56,805 bases of DNA from an uncultured bacterium (GCA_949297715.1 CASFTJ010000009.1:1-56805); one strand, 5' to 3'; shown: positions 1 to 8,171, counted from the stretch's first letter. The notes: generated by a model from the sequence alone, not told the origin. Numbers and translations: made by a program.

Positions 1-432
1 AATTTCAACAGTACATTTGCAATTTGGATGAGGTCTTTGGGGAACTTCATCATAAAAATCGAATTCTTGCCCATCCAAGGATTTGCATATATCGCAAGTA
101 TTTTCACTATTTTCAGAGTGCCAAACATATTTGTTATAACTAATACCCCCTTTTAAGATAATGTTTTCAATATTATCTTTTTCGTCGAGTGCATTTTGGG
201 TATAATTATTTTCATTAAGTTTATTATATCTATGTAATAAATTTCTAATATTTTGTAAATCAGTAAATTTTTTAAGAATTTTATTTTTATCTTTTTGTTT
301 AATAGCAGGATTAGAGTAATTAGAGTAATTTTTTAATAAATTTTCTTGAGATATAGATAAGTCATCTAATACCATATCTACTTGTTTATTATATTTTAAC
401 GCATGTAATATTTTTTCTTTTAGATTAGCCAT
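1..432 (-). CDS. Phage head-morphogenesis-like protein, partial (N-terminal 144 residues)
   Basis: This open frame runs off the left edge of the window, so only the N-terminal part is visible. The first ~90 residues are polar and helical. Residues ~103-142 carry the pattern W-H-S-x5-TCDICKSLDGQEF followed by RPHPNCKCTVE. That Cys/His arrangement (CxxC, then HPxCxC) is typical of the C-terminal zinc-binding part of SPP1 gp7 / Mu F-like minor head proteins, and of related domains reused in toxins. The start ATG at 432 is the only one that fits; the SD signal upstream is weak. The protein is short before the motif compared with full phage head proteins, so a phage remnant or a domesticated or toxin-type protein are both possible. 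The assignment rests on the motif alone. Confidence 0.55.
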   Translation of the reverse strand, partial: MANLKEKILHALKYNKQVDMVLDDLSISQENLLKNYSNYSNPAIKQKDKNKILKKFTDLQNIRNLLHRYNKLNENNYTQNALDEKDNIENIILKGGISYNKYVWHSENSENTCDICKSLDGQEFDFYDEVPQRPHPNCKCTVEI

Positions 433-1054
433 TTAATATTTCTCCCATATTGCTCTGTAATTAAAATAAAAATTTATAAACAATCATATTATAATAGTCG
501 TTAATGCCATTTGCTAGTCCGTATTTTCACCTACCTCTTTAGAGTAATTGACATGGAAACATCTGCAGCAAAATATTTTGGGAACATTTAAATACATAGA
601 TATAATAAAATTTACAAAATTTTTGTAAAAATAGTTCTTTACAATCAATGTATCTAATTGATAATAAAGTTTTAAAAATCCTTGATATAACTGAAATCTA
701 GAGCAATACTATAAGTATGCAATATGCTATAATGGAGAAATTTTTGGACATTGTTTCGGCTGTCATATATCCCAGTATTTATAAATAGGGGGCATAAGAG
801 GCCTCTTTTTTAGTGCGAAAATTCCAGCACAGTGTGAGCTTTCGGGATTTTTAGAGAATTTTGAACATTTTATTTTAAGAGAATTTTACTTTTTTAAGCT
901 CTAATTCTCTTTCTGCAAATAAAAAAGGTCCTTTTCTAATCAAATTATTTTATTAAAAGCAGTGTAACTCTATATTTAACAAGTATATTACATCATTTTA
1001 CAAATATTTAAGATTTGTGTCCGAATTTGTCGTATAAGCTTGATATACTATTAA
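433..1054. other. 622-bp AT-rich region without a convincing gene
   Basis: No frame of useful length is present. It contains short decayed-looking fragments (a 26-codon open stretch at about 558-640), a good TATAAT hexamer near 730, a palindromic AAGAGGCCTCTT followed by T residues near 788-803, and a C/G-rich palindrome CACAGTGTG near 828. Together with the truncated genes on both sides it looks like degraded accessory DNA. No tRNA or recognisable insertion sequence is seen. Confidence 0.4.
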
Positions 1055-1138
1055 TACTCATAAAGAGTACGCTAGGGACAAGCCCGATGATCGTACAGCA
1101 ACCTGTTAAATCAGGTGCTAAAGCTTGTATGATGAGTA
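1055..1138 (+). promoter_or_regulatory. SAM-I (S-box) riboswitch aptamer
   Basis: The sequence reproduces the S-box core in order. P1 is TACTCAT (1055-1061) pairing with ATGAGTA (1132-1138). It is followed by AAGAG, P2 TACG/CGTA with the kink-turn AGGGA, the block GCCCGATGA, CAGCAACC, P3 CCTG/CAGG, and the joining element GGTGCTAAA. The layout matches the known yitJ-type aptamer closely, except that P4 is very short or absent. It ends 49 nt before a start codon preceded by AGAAAGAGG. No U-tract terminator follows, so any control is more likely translational. S-box RNAs normally control methionine/SAM genes, but the gene behind this one is a truncated zinc-ribbon protein. Confidence 0.8.
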
Positions 1139-1187
1139 AAGTATCTCTTTATGGGTATGTTGGTACTCAGAAAAGAAAGAGGTAAAA

Positions 1188-1565
1188 ATGAAAAATTACT
1201 TAACCAAAACAGAAGCTGATGAATTATGCAAAACTACAAAGGTAAAAGACTCCTATAACGTTGGAGAATTATATCCTCACATTTTTTCAAGTGATGATGA
1301 GTTAGAATTTAAAGAGGGTATGCCTTTAGATGTTGCAATTATTTGGTTGGGAACTTTTGAAATCAATAGTTCAGTTTTTCCGAAAATGAAATGTCCAATA
1401 TGCGGGAAAACAGAATTAATTCCATATTTTTGTGGGGCATCTATTCTTTCAGGATGCCACGTTATCAAATTTCAACAAATTGAATACCAAAAACGCTTGC
1501 GATGTTTAAAAATTGTCTTACAAAGTTATCAGGGGTTGGAATATATGCAATATTCTTGTATTTAA
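1188..1565 (+). CDS. Zinc-ribbon protein of unknown function, probably C-terminally truncated
   Basis: The ATG at 1188 follows a good AGAAAGAGG ribosome site and lies directly behind a SAM-I aptamer. Residues 1-92 look like a real soluble protein: acidic, then a CPICGKTELIPYFCG knuckle followed by SGCH, suggesting a four-Cys/His zinc site. From about residue 93 the sequence is merely the antisense of the convergent gene 1465-1857 and reads as nonsense, so the gene seems to have lost its natural 3' end at about position 1463. I do not recognise the family. Under an S-box one would expect a methionine-related role, but nothing in the protein itself shows this. Confidence 0.5.
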   Translation: MKNYLTKTEADELCKTTKVKDSYNVGELYPHIFSSDDELEFKEGMPLDVAIIWLGTFEINSSVFPKMKCPICGKTELIPYFCGASILSGCHVIKFQQIEYQKRLRCLKIVLQSYQGLEYMQYSCI

Positions 1566-1857
1566 AATCAGGTTTGCCGTATTCTAAATAAAGATATTCT
1601 AATTTAGAATGCTTTTTGGTATATTTATAACAAAGGTTTTGCGCCTTTGTATCATCATCAATACCTGCGCATATTTGTTCAACCTTTTCAGGAATTATTG
1701 TGTCTGGAGTTTTTCTTTTTACTTTATTTATAAGTTGAAAGATTTTATTTGAATGTTCAAATGTAATATAATCGTTAAATAATCGTTTAGTTGCAGTATC
1801 AAAATTTATATCTGTTATTAATTCATTTATTTTTTCTATATATTTTATTTTGTCCAT
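1465..1857 (-). CDS. Hypothetical protein, 130 residues, possibly 3'-truncated
   Basis: This is a soluble, lysine-rich, mainly helical protein without a signal peptide or a recognised motif. It is the downstream partner of the gene at 1881-2693 (23-bp gap), so the two are probably co-transcribed. Its last ~33 codons overlap the tail of the plus-strand zinc-ribbon gene. Because that tail looks like read-through, a rearrangement breakpoint may lie close to this gene's stop codon, and its own C-terminus may also be cut. Function is unknown. Confidence 0.5.
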   Translation of the reverse strand: MDKIKYIEKINELITDINFDTATKRLFNDYITFEHSNKIFQLINKVKRKTPDTIIPEKVEQICAGIDDDTKAQNLCYKYTKKHSKLEYLYLEYGKPDFKYKNIAYIPTPDNFVRQFLNIASVFGIQFVEI

Positions 1858-1880
1858 ACTACACCTTTCTGTAATATATA

Positions 1881-2693
1881 TTAATTTGGTATATTTTCAA
1901 ATACGGCACGACATTCTTCTATAAATGCTGACTTTTCTTCTGTATCTTTTGTCAGATCTATTGATTTTGTTAGCGAAGAATATGCTTCATCTTTATTCCC
2001 AAGATGATAATACGATTTATATAAAAAATAATACCAATCAGAAGATTTTTCAGGTCTGAGTTCTATTAATTTTTGGTAATCTTCTATAAGTAATTTCCTA
2101 TATTTAGCGGCGTTTTCATCCTCAATAAATGAGCATATTGTTTCACATAAATCAACTCTTTCTTCATAATTCTCTATGCATTCAGGATTTGCACTAATAT
2201 CAACATTAAGTTCCTCAAGTTTTTGTGAATATTCATCAAGGTCTATTTCAAAATCAGAATCTAAAGAATCTTCTTTAGGGTTTAAGATATTGTCAATAGC
2301 CTTTAGGTAAGTTTTATTAACTTGCTTATCCAAATCCTCAAATTTGTAACGTCTTTTTCCGACGTATGCAATATGTTCTCTTGCGACTTCAAACACTATA
2401 AAAGCGACCTTTTGTAAAATAGCATCTCTGCTATCTTTATCAAAATTATAAGATAATAATAGATCTTCTGATTTTTCAAAGATATACTTTGCGATGTTCA
2501 GCGAAACAAAAGTAATTTGTTCATCATTTAAATTCCAATCAGCGTTGTTAGCTAAAGCTTTAGCTGATGTTAAAGTGAAATTGTATACGGAATTTATAAT
2601 GTATTCTTTATCTTTAATTTCATCTGATATAAGTTCCTTTGATTTTTGTGTAATATCAGTTGCTAATTTTTCGCAATCAAACGTATTTGCCAT
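1881..2693 (-). CDS. Hypothetical protein with C-terminal TPR-like helices
   Basis: The product is 270 residues, acidic, cytosolic and all-helical by composition. The last ~75 residues resemble one or two tetratricopeptide-type helix pairs (YRKLLIEDYQKLIEL ... WYYFLYKSYYHLGNKDEAY), suggesting protein-protein interaction. The N-terminal 200 residues have no recognised motif. It is the first gene of a two-gene unit with 1465-1857. Only the TPR-like tail can be supported; no enzymatic role is visible. Confidence 0.55.
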   Translation of the reverse strand: MANTFDCEKLATDITQKSKELISDEIKDKEYIINSVYNFTLTSAKALANNADWNLNDEQITFVSLNIAKYIFEKSEDLLLSYNFDKDSRDAILQKVAFIVFEVAREHIAYVGKRRYKFEDLDKQVNKTYLKAIDNILNPKEDSLDSDFEIDLDEYSQKLEELNVDISANPECIENYEERVDLCETICSFIEDENAAKYRKLLIEDYQKLIELRPEKSSDWYYFLYKSYYHLGNKDEAYSSLTKSIDLTKDTEEKSAFIEECRAVFENIPN

Positions 2694-2725
2694 TATTTAA
2701 TTCCTATTTTTTTGTTTTATAATAA

Positions 2726-3217
2726 TTATATTATAATCACTTTGGACCATTCTTTGAATAAATCTTCCAACTTATATTTTGCATTAGCTGGGCTTGTAGA
2801 GGGTAATTTATAACAATTATACCGTTTTAATAATTCCGGGAAATGCTTTTTAAAGGCTGAGTAAGATTTGTTTCCGTTCAGGCAAATCCTTTTAATATTA
2901 TATTTTTTTAATAAAGCTCGAATGTCGTTTGGTTTTTCCGATTTAATATTAGAATCCAAACTTCCTGTTCTTTTGCATGATTCTATGACATCCCAAAGTG
3001 CTATTTGGTTATTTAATAAAAATTTCAATCTATCTGAATAATTTAATTCTTGTAAATTATCGAAATTACAGCATTTCCCGATTACTTTCCAAAAACGGTT
3101 TTGAAGATAGGCGTAATATTGTTGCTGTTCTAATGACCTTATTCCGGGCATTGAACCTAAAATCAATATTTTAGAGTTTTCGTCTATATTTGGAGAAAAG
3201 CTTTTACAAATTTCCAT
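2726..3217 (-). CDS. DNA-deoxyinosine (hypoxanthine) glycosylase, UDG superfamily family 6
   Basis: The 163-residue protein has the family signature near the N-terminus (LILGSMPGIRSLEQQQYY, followed by N-RFW) and the C-terminal LPSTSPANA motif that marks hypoxanthine-DNA glycosylases of the uracil-DNA glycosylase superfamily. The region ICLNGNKSYSAF matches the fold's central strand-helix. Members excise deoxyinosine arising from adenine deamination, starting base excision repair in the cytosol. Length is normal for the family. It is a stand-alone gene between unrelated hypotheticals and nothing key appears to be missing. Confidence 0.85.
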   Translation of the reverse strand: MEICKSFSPNIDENSKILILGSMPGIRSLEQQQYYAYLQNRFWKVIGKCCNFDNLQELNYSDRLKFLLNNQIALWDVIESCKRTGSLDSNIKSEKPNDIRALLKKYNIKRICLNGNKSYSAFKKHFPELLKRYNCYKLPSTSPANAKYKLEDLFKEWSKVIII

Positions 3218-3278
3218 TACAAAAATTTAGCATGAAAATTATAAATCTTCAATTTTTTATAAATTTCAGATCTAAGGT

Positions 3279-4007
3279 TTAAAAAATTTCAGATAAAAAT
3301 TGGCAATGTTTGTAAAACATTTCGTATAGTTTTACTAATAAATCCATATCTGTCGAACCGTTTTGGTTTAGGGCTTGTTTAGTAAATTTAACCTGATTTG
3401 TGTATGCTTCATATTCTTTTTCTGAAAGTAATGCCAAGTATTCCAATAATTTTTTTTGATTAAATTTGCTTTTAGGTAATCCTAAATGGTTTGCTGTAGC
3501 ATTAATTATTAATTCTATAAAATCAGGAACATTTCTGCCTGTCATTTTTTGATAAATATTGTTTAATTCATTTTTACCTGCGGCTTTAACAGGAAGAGGT
3601 ATTTCATTTATTTTTTGCAGATTTTGAGTTAAAGGCAAATTTATATTATATTCTGCGACTTTAAAGAATTTGGGAAATAGTGCAAGTGTTTGTATTTGTT
3701 CTTCAAAGTTTTGTGGAATTTCATAAAACTGCTTTATCCAGGCAAACTTGGAAATTCTGTCTGAGGATGTTTCTTGAAATAAATGAGTTGTTTCATGAAT
3801 TAATGATGATAGAAAAGCTATTTTATCCGCCAAATCGTTTGAGGTAAGAGGTTTTAAAAATATTCCTTTTTCTCCATTTTTACAGATTCCTTCACTGTTA
3901 AACAGGATTTCATCTTTAAAATAAGCGCCTGTTCTATTGTGAATATTGGCATTTTGTCCGGCTTCGCTTAATTTTTTTATCTGAATCATTGGAGAATATT
4001 TTTCCAC
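3279..4007 (-). CDS. Putative zinc metallopeptidase-like protein (HETTH), frameshift suspected at the 5' end
   Basis: The annotated part starts at a GTG without a good ribosome site and gives 242 residues. It contains SLIHETTHLFQ, an HExxH-type zinc-binding motif, at about residues 70-80. The same frame is open upstream to 4199 and encodes a plausible N-terminus (NPSFHGISSFAQKYTPFEKE), but without an in-frame ATG, GTG or TTG. An ATG at 4134-4132 would give MQKNPSFHGI if the run of six A on this strand (T at 4123-4128) had one more base. The gene is therefore either frameshifted, or mis-sequenced, or starts late. The third zinc ligand and the family are not identified. Confidence 0.55.
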   Translation of the reverse strand: MEKYSPMIQIKKLSEAGQNANIHNRTGAYFKDEILFNSEGICKNGEKGIFLKPLTSNDLADKIAFLSSLIHETTHLFQETSSDRISKFAWIKQFYEIPQNFEEQIQTLALFPKFFKVAEYNINLPLTQNLQKINEIPLPVKAAGKNELNNIYQKMTGRNVPDFIELIINATANHLGLPKSKFNQKKLLEYLALLSEKEYEAYTNQVKFTKQALNQNGSTDMDLLVKLYEMFYKHCQFLSEIF

Positions 4008-4161
4008 TACTTGTTTTATTTCATTAATATCAATAGCCGGTTTAGTTTTATAATAATCAAGGATTTCTTTTTCAAAAGGGGTATATTTTTGAGCAAAGCT
4101 TGATATCCCGTGAAATGACGGGTTTTTTGCATTTGTGGTTTTTACAAAAGAATCCTGTTTT

Positions 4162-4199
4162 AATCCTTTGTTATAATAACAAGGATTAGGATTTTTTTA
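4162..4199 (+). terminator. Inverted repeat followed by a T-run
   Basis: Arms 4162-4174 (AATCCTTTGTTAT) and 4176-4187 (ATAACAAGGATT) pair with one bulged base, and the plus-strand 3' side runs into AGGATTTTTTTA. This has the shape of a rho-independent terminator reading rightward, although no plus-strand gene ends nearby. It lies at the far upstream edge of the open frame of the metallopeptidase-like gene. Confidence 0.4.
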
Positions 4200-4301
4200 T
4201 TAACAGCACACTGGAAAGTATTGTTAGGGTATAAATCTATTTTCATATACCATTAAAAACATAAGAAAAAAAAATTTGCCAGGGGAATTATATAAAATAT
4301 T

Positions 4302-5321
4302 TTAAGCCGTCATATTTTTTTCTTTAAATTCTTTTATTTGTGTTTTTTCAAGCATTGTTAAGCCTGGCTCTACAACCTTATCTATCACAAAATGTTCAAC
4401 AAATTTGTCGATAGGTTTTACCAGAAGAGCTAAGGCGATAAAGCCGCCGAGAGTTTTTAAGAGTTTGTTTTTAAAAATTTGTTTTTCCTGAAACATTTTT
4501 ATAACGTGTTTAGCGGCATCCTCTTTAGCATCTCCTGTGTAGCCTTTTGTTGATTTGAATTCCTGTTCAACCTGTTTGAATTTTTGGTAAAGTTTATCTG
4601 AAAATTCTTTAGGTTTTGTATCATTCATTAATTGTTCTCTGATTTTAAAAATCTGTTCAATATTAGCTTTTGTAAATTTGACGATTTTTTTGTCAGTAGA
4701 TCGGGTAACGGCTGCAGGTTGTTCGCGGTTAAACAGCCAATTAACTGCACGTTTAATTATATTTTCAAATTTATTTTCTTTTTTTGTTTCATCAATATGG
4801 TTTGCTAATTTTTCTGCAAATTTGGTATAATATTCATCTTGCTTATCTGCATATTTATGTAATTTGTTTTGTTTAATGTAATCAATGGTGAAGCGGTGCA
4901 ATTCTTCCTGTGATTGAAGAGTCAGTCCATGGTTACCTTTTATCGCTATTGCAGAGGCTACTTTTTGACCTAATTTAATAGCAGCTGTCGGTAGGATTAC
5001 GCTTGCAAAAAGCTGAAATATAGCCTGTTTTGTTCCGCGTCTTGTGCTTGGATCGTAGGAATTTTTATCATTTTTATATTTGTCATAAATATCGGCACCA
5101 AAATATAACAATGCAGGAATCCATAATAAAAGACCTGTTTTAGGTGCAACTTCACTTATCGCAGCACCGATTTCATTAGAGTATGCAAGCCCTCTTGCGG
5201 GCCATTGGGTTAACGGGTCATTATAATTCTTCTTAGGGTGTCTGCCTTCAATGGAAACGTTTGAATTTTTAATTTTTTCAATATTGTTTGCTGACAAAAA
5301 ATAAGGGGTGTTATTTATCAA
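4302..5321 (-). CDS. Membrane protein of unknown function, 339 residues
   Basis: The protein has a hydrophobic stretch around residues 60-78 (GLLLWIPALLYFGADIYDKY), a second at ~100-118, and a third near the C-terminus (LLKTLGGFIALALLV, then an amphipathic tail). A long, charged, helical central region separates them. No signal peptide or catalytic motif is visible. The overall style (an N-terminal soluble leader, membrane-active helices and a lysine-rich middle) resembles the 756-residue protein at 54069, but I see no clear alignment. It is transcribed divergently from the nucleotidyltransferase gene across about 270 bp. Function is unknown. Confidence 0.6.
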   Translation of the reverse strand: MINNTPYFLSANNIEKIKNSNVSIEGRHPKKNYNDPLTQWPARGLAYSNEIGAAISEVAPKTGLLLWIPALLYFGADIYDKYKNDKNSYDPSTRRGTKQAIFQLFASVILPTAAIKLGQKVASAIAIKGNHGLTLQSQEELHRFTIDYIKQNKLHKYADKQDEYYTKFAEKLANHIDETKKENKFENIIKRAVNWLFNREQPAAVTRSTDKKIVKFTKANIEQIFKIREQLMNDTKPKEFSDKLYQKFKQVEQEFKSTKGYTGDAKEDAAKHVIKMFQEKQIFKNKLLKTLGGFIALALLVKPIDKFVEHFVIDKVVEPGLTMLEKTQIKEFKEKNMTA

Positions 5322-5592
5322 TGTTTGCTATTCTCCCGAAATAAGTAATATTAACAATATACATAACTTATTCCAATTATGTCCATTAGTTTATAATAAT
5401 CTAAAAATAATAAGTTTTGCGGATTTTGAGTAAAATTTTAAACAATTTTTACAAATCATTTATATTTATAAATTTTCTAATTAAAATAGTAAAAATTACG
5501 AGGTTTATGTAATGATTTTGGCAAGTCGAAATATAATATTTAAATTGAATTCAAACAGGATTTTACAAGATGTAGTAAATGGAGAGGGGTTA

Positions 5593-6375
5593 ATGACAAA
5601 TCAAATATTTAATGAAATAATTAACGGATTTAAAGGTTTTGAGCAGGTAAAGTCGATTGCTGTAGGAGGTTCAAAAAGTTCAAATATGTCTGATGGGATT
5701 TCAGATATAGACACTTATATTTTTACAGATAAAGAAATTCCGGTTAAGTCGAGGCTTGAATTAATAAAAAAATATTCGTCTAAATATGAGGTTGGTTGTG
5801 AATATTTTGGAGCGGGAGATGAATTTTTAGTTGATAAAATGGGGCAGCAGCTTGATGTAATGTATTTTGATAAAAATTGGATTGAAAGTAATATGGATAA
5901 TGTTTGGCGGAAACATTATTCTTCAAACGGTTATACGACATGTTTTTTATATACGATAAAAAATTGTGAGTCCATATATGATAAGGAAGGCTGGCTTGAG
6001 GGGTTAAAAGAGGAGCTTAATAATCCTTATCCTGAAAATTTAAAGCGGAATATAATAAAGAGAAATTTAATGCTTTTGAAGGACAAACCTTTTGCATCAT
6101 ATTATGAGCAGATAGAAAAAGCTGTAAAAAGAAAAGATTTGGTAAGTATAAATCACAGGCTTGCGGCGTTTATGGCAAGCTATTTTGATATAATTTTTGC
6201 AAATAATGAACTTCTTCATCCCGGAGAAAAAAGATTGGTAAAATATGCAAAAGATTTTTGCAAAGTTCTGCCTGAAAATTTTGAAGATAATATAAATTCT
6301 CTATTCACAAAATCAGGAAGCGATTTGTTAGAAATTCTTGAAGATATGGTATTAAAACTTAAAAAGCTGTTATAG
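5593..6375 (+). CDS. Nucleotidyltransferase with DUF4037-type domain
   Basis: Residues ~20-45 (counting from this start) carry SIAVGGSKSSNMSDGISDID, the GGS...DxD signature of the polymerase-beta nucleotidyltransferase fold. The following helical part resembles the DUF4037 proteins that accompany it. The substrate is unknown; relatives transfer nucleotides to small molecules, RNA or proteins. I chose the ATG at 5593 because GGAGAGG lies 5-6 nt upstream and homologous-looking sequence begins here. An upstream in-frame ATG at 5512, which also has a GAGG, would add 27 residues of low similarity. A third catalytic Asp is likely in QQLDVMYF. Confidence 0.75.
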   Translation: MTNQIFNEIINGFKGFEQVKSIAVGGSKSSNMSDGISDIDTYIFTDKEIPVKSRLELIKKYSSKYEVGCEYFGAGDEFLVDKMGQQLDVMYFDKNWIESNMDNVWRKHYSSNGYTTCFLYTIKNCESIYDKEGWLEGLKEELNNPYPENLKRNIIKRNLMLLKDKPFASYYEQIEKAVKRKDLVSINHRLAAFMASYFDIIFANNELLHPGEKRLVKYAKDFCKVLPENFEDNINSLFTKSGSDLLEILEDMVLKLKKLL

Positions 6376-6473
6376 TAAAATTTGAATTATTTTTGGGTTA
6401 TGATATACTAAAATCCAATATAATAAAGAATATAAAATATTCAAAAATAGAGATTAAGAAGTTGGAGAAGATT

Positions 6474-7166
6474 ATGAAAAAGATTATACTGGCCATTGTT
6501 TTAATGTTTATTTTAACTCCTGCATTTGCATCTGATGAGGCAAAACTTGCACAGGTACAGAGTATACAAAGCCGAATAGATGATTGCGGAGCAAGGATTT
6601 TAAATGCGAATAAAATAGAAAAGAGGGTAATATTTGCATACAGCGAAGCTGAAAAAAGCGGACTTTTGGAGGTCGATAAAGATTTAACAAGACGTCAGGT
6701 CATAGTATATTCAGGAGCATACAAATTTGTTGACAGCGAAGACGAGTTAGCTGCCGTTTTGGCGAGAAAAATAGCTATAGCCTTTAAATCTTATGACGGG
6801 GTTTTCAACGGAAGCTTGAAATCAATGCAAATGAAAGCAGCGCCGAAAAAGTTTGAAATTGTAGCAGATAAAATAGCTGTTGATTATATGGTGAAGGCAG
6901 GTTACAACCCGCTCGGTATGATCACTTATATTCAGAAGGTTTACCCGCAAAAGAGATATGATATGGTTTCCAATAAAAACCTGACATCAAAGAGATTAGC
7001 GATAATTTATGAATATATTTATACAAAATATCCTTATTTTCTTGTAAATAATAAATATTTAGATAATGTACACTATCAAAATTTTCTTTTAACATCACAG
7101 GAAAACCGCAGAAAATTACAGGAAAAAATACAAAACGGTACAAACGAAAGGGTAAAATATGAATAG
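6474..7166 (+). CDS. Exported M48 peptidase-like protein lacking the HExxH motif
   Basis: The start at 6474 follows GGAG and gives a classic signal peptide (MKKIILAIVLMFILTPAFA). The mature part aligns by eye with M48 metallopeptidases: DSEDELAAVLARKIAIAF sits where these enzymes have DELAAVLAHEIAH, and ADKIAVDYMVKAGYNPLGM matches the downstream EADRLAVEYMARAGYDP segment that carries the third zinc ligand. Here the two His and the Glu are replaced (ARKIAIA), so zinc binding and catalysis are not expected. It is probably a periplasmic or lipoprotein-like pseudo-enzyme with a binding role. It overlaps the next gene by 8 nt. Confidence 0.7.
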   Translation: MKKIILAIVLMFILTPAFASDEAKLAQVQSIQSRIDDCGARILNANKIEKRVIFAYSEAEKSGLLEVDKDLTRRQVIVYSGAYKFVDSEDELAAVLARKIAIAFKSYDGVFNGSLKSMQMKAAPKKFEIVADKIAVDYMVKAGYNPLGMITYIQKVYPQKRYDMVSNKNLTSKRLAIIYEYIYTKYPYFLVNNKYLDNVHYQNFLLTSQENRRKLQEKIQNGTNERVKYE

Positions 7167-7734
7167 ATTTGCCCGAGTATTTCTAATATTGGTTTTATTG
7201 TTATTGTCATCCGGCAAATCGTTTGCAATAGTTGAAGATGAACTTGTTAAAACAACTTTATTGGATAAAAACATTAAAAAACCTTATACAAACCTGAATT
7301 ATAACTATGAGGATACGGATGTTGTTGATGTAAGACTGTCTGTCTTAGAGGATATAAAAAATGAAAAATATCTTCATGAAGGTCAAATTATAAAATTCAA
7401 GGTTGTAAGAGATGTAAAATATAAAAATAAAGTTGTAATCAAGCACGGAACAATTGCTACAGCGAAAGTCGAAACAATAATAACAAACGGGATGAACGGG
7501 ATTCCTGCAAGCGTTATATTTGGAGATTTTAATATAGAAGGAGTTCCTTGGTCAAAATTAACAAGTACATATGAAAAATTTGGATTGGATTTAAGTTTAA
7601 TGGTTTATCCGATAAAGTGGGCATTAACGATTTTGCCTCCGACCGGAACTTTTACAAATTTTATAAAAGGCGGGCATGTCAAACTTAAATCGAAAAATGT
7701 AATCACAATAGAATATCATCCTAATTGGAATTGA
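7159..7734 (+). CDS. Exported hypothetical protein
   Basis: An N-terminal signal peptide (FARVFLILVLLLLSSGKSFA) is followed by ~165 residues rich in alternating beta-type sequence, including EGQIIKFKVVRDVKYKNKVV and HGTIATAKVET. This suggests a small beta-sandwich or barrel exported to the periplasm or cell envelope. The ATG overlaps the end of the M48-like gene by 8 nt, so the two are translationally coupled and probably act together. I do not recognise the family. Confidence 0.65.
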   Translation: MNRFARVFLILVLLLLSSGKSFAIVEDELVKTTLLDKNIKKPYTNLNYNYEDTDVVDVRLSVLEDIKNEKYLHEGQIIKFKVVRDVKYKNKVVIKHGTIATAKVETIITNGMNGIPASVIFGDFNIEGVPWSKLTSTYEKFGLDLSLMVYPIKWALTILPPTGTFTNFIKGGHVKLKSKNVITIEYHPNWN

Positions 7735-7832
7735 ATAATTTTGTAAAGATAAATAACAAAATTTGAGTTACGGGGCAAAAAAAATATTTATGATTTTTTA
7801 TAAGCTTGTACAACTATGGAGAAAAGATAAAT

Positions 7833-8156
7833 ATGAATGTAAGTGCCCCAAAAGAAACCCCAAATTTTACAGGATTTGTAAAATTTAAATGCAGTTCAAG
7901 TGAAGCTGCAGATTTAAAATATGCAATAAAAGAGAGTTTGCCTGATTGTTTTATATTCAGTAATAAAAAGAATAATGAGAACAGGACTTATTATATTTTA
8001 ACCGACAAGCATGCTGACAAATTTTTGAAAAAAATTCGCAAGATGAATTTTGGGGATTTAAGAGAAAATTTGGAAAAAGTATTTAAGGAAAAAGCGAAAA
8101 AAATAGATGTGGAAGAACTTAGAGAAAAAATTGCAAAAGGCCGATTAGATATATAA
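7833..8156 (+). CDS. Small hypothetical protein with N-terminal NFTG motif
   Basis: The ATG at 7833 is preceded by GGAGAAAAG, a better start than the in-frame TTG at 7806. The 107-residue product begins with a short unstructured stretch and PNFTGFVKFKC. It continues with a compact alpha/beta region and ends in a charged helix (LREKIAKGRLDI). The N-terminal F-T-G triplet recurs in otherwise unrelated proteins in this window (at 29747-30343 and 42794-43429). No function can be assigned. A strong terminator follows directly. Confidence 0.6.
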   Translation: MNVSAPKETPNFTGFVKFKCSSSEAADLKYAIKESLPDCFIFSNKKNNENRTYYILTDKHADKFLKKIRKMNFGDLRENLEKVFKEKAKKIDVEELREKIAKGRLDI

Positions 8157-8171
8157 TAAAGCGGAAAAAAT

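Noticed and set aside
770-860. Possible small RNA with GAGGCCTC palindrome and GCACAGTGTG palindrome
   Set aside because: The stems are loopless or weak and no promoter with both hexamers at proper spacing precedes them.
1-1480. Shared word AATTTCAACA at the window edge and near 1470 as a recombination repeat
   Set aside because: Ten AT-rich bases are expected by chance in such DNA.
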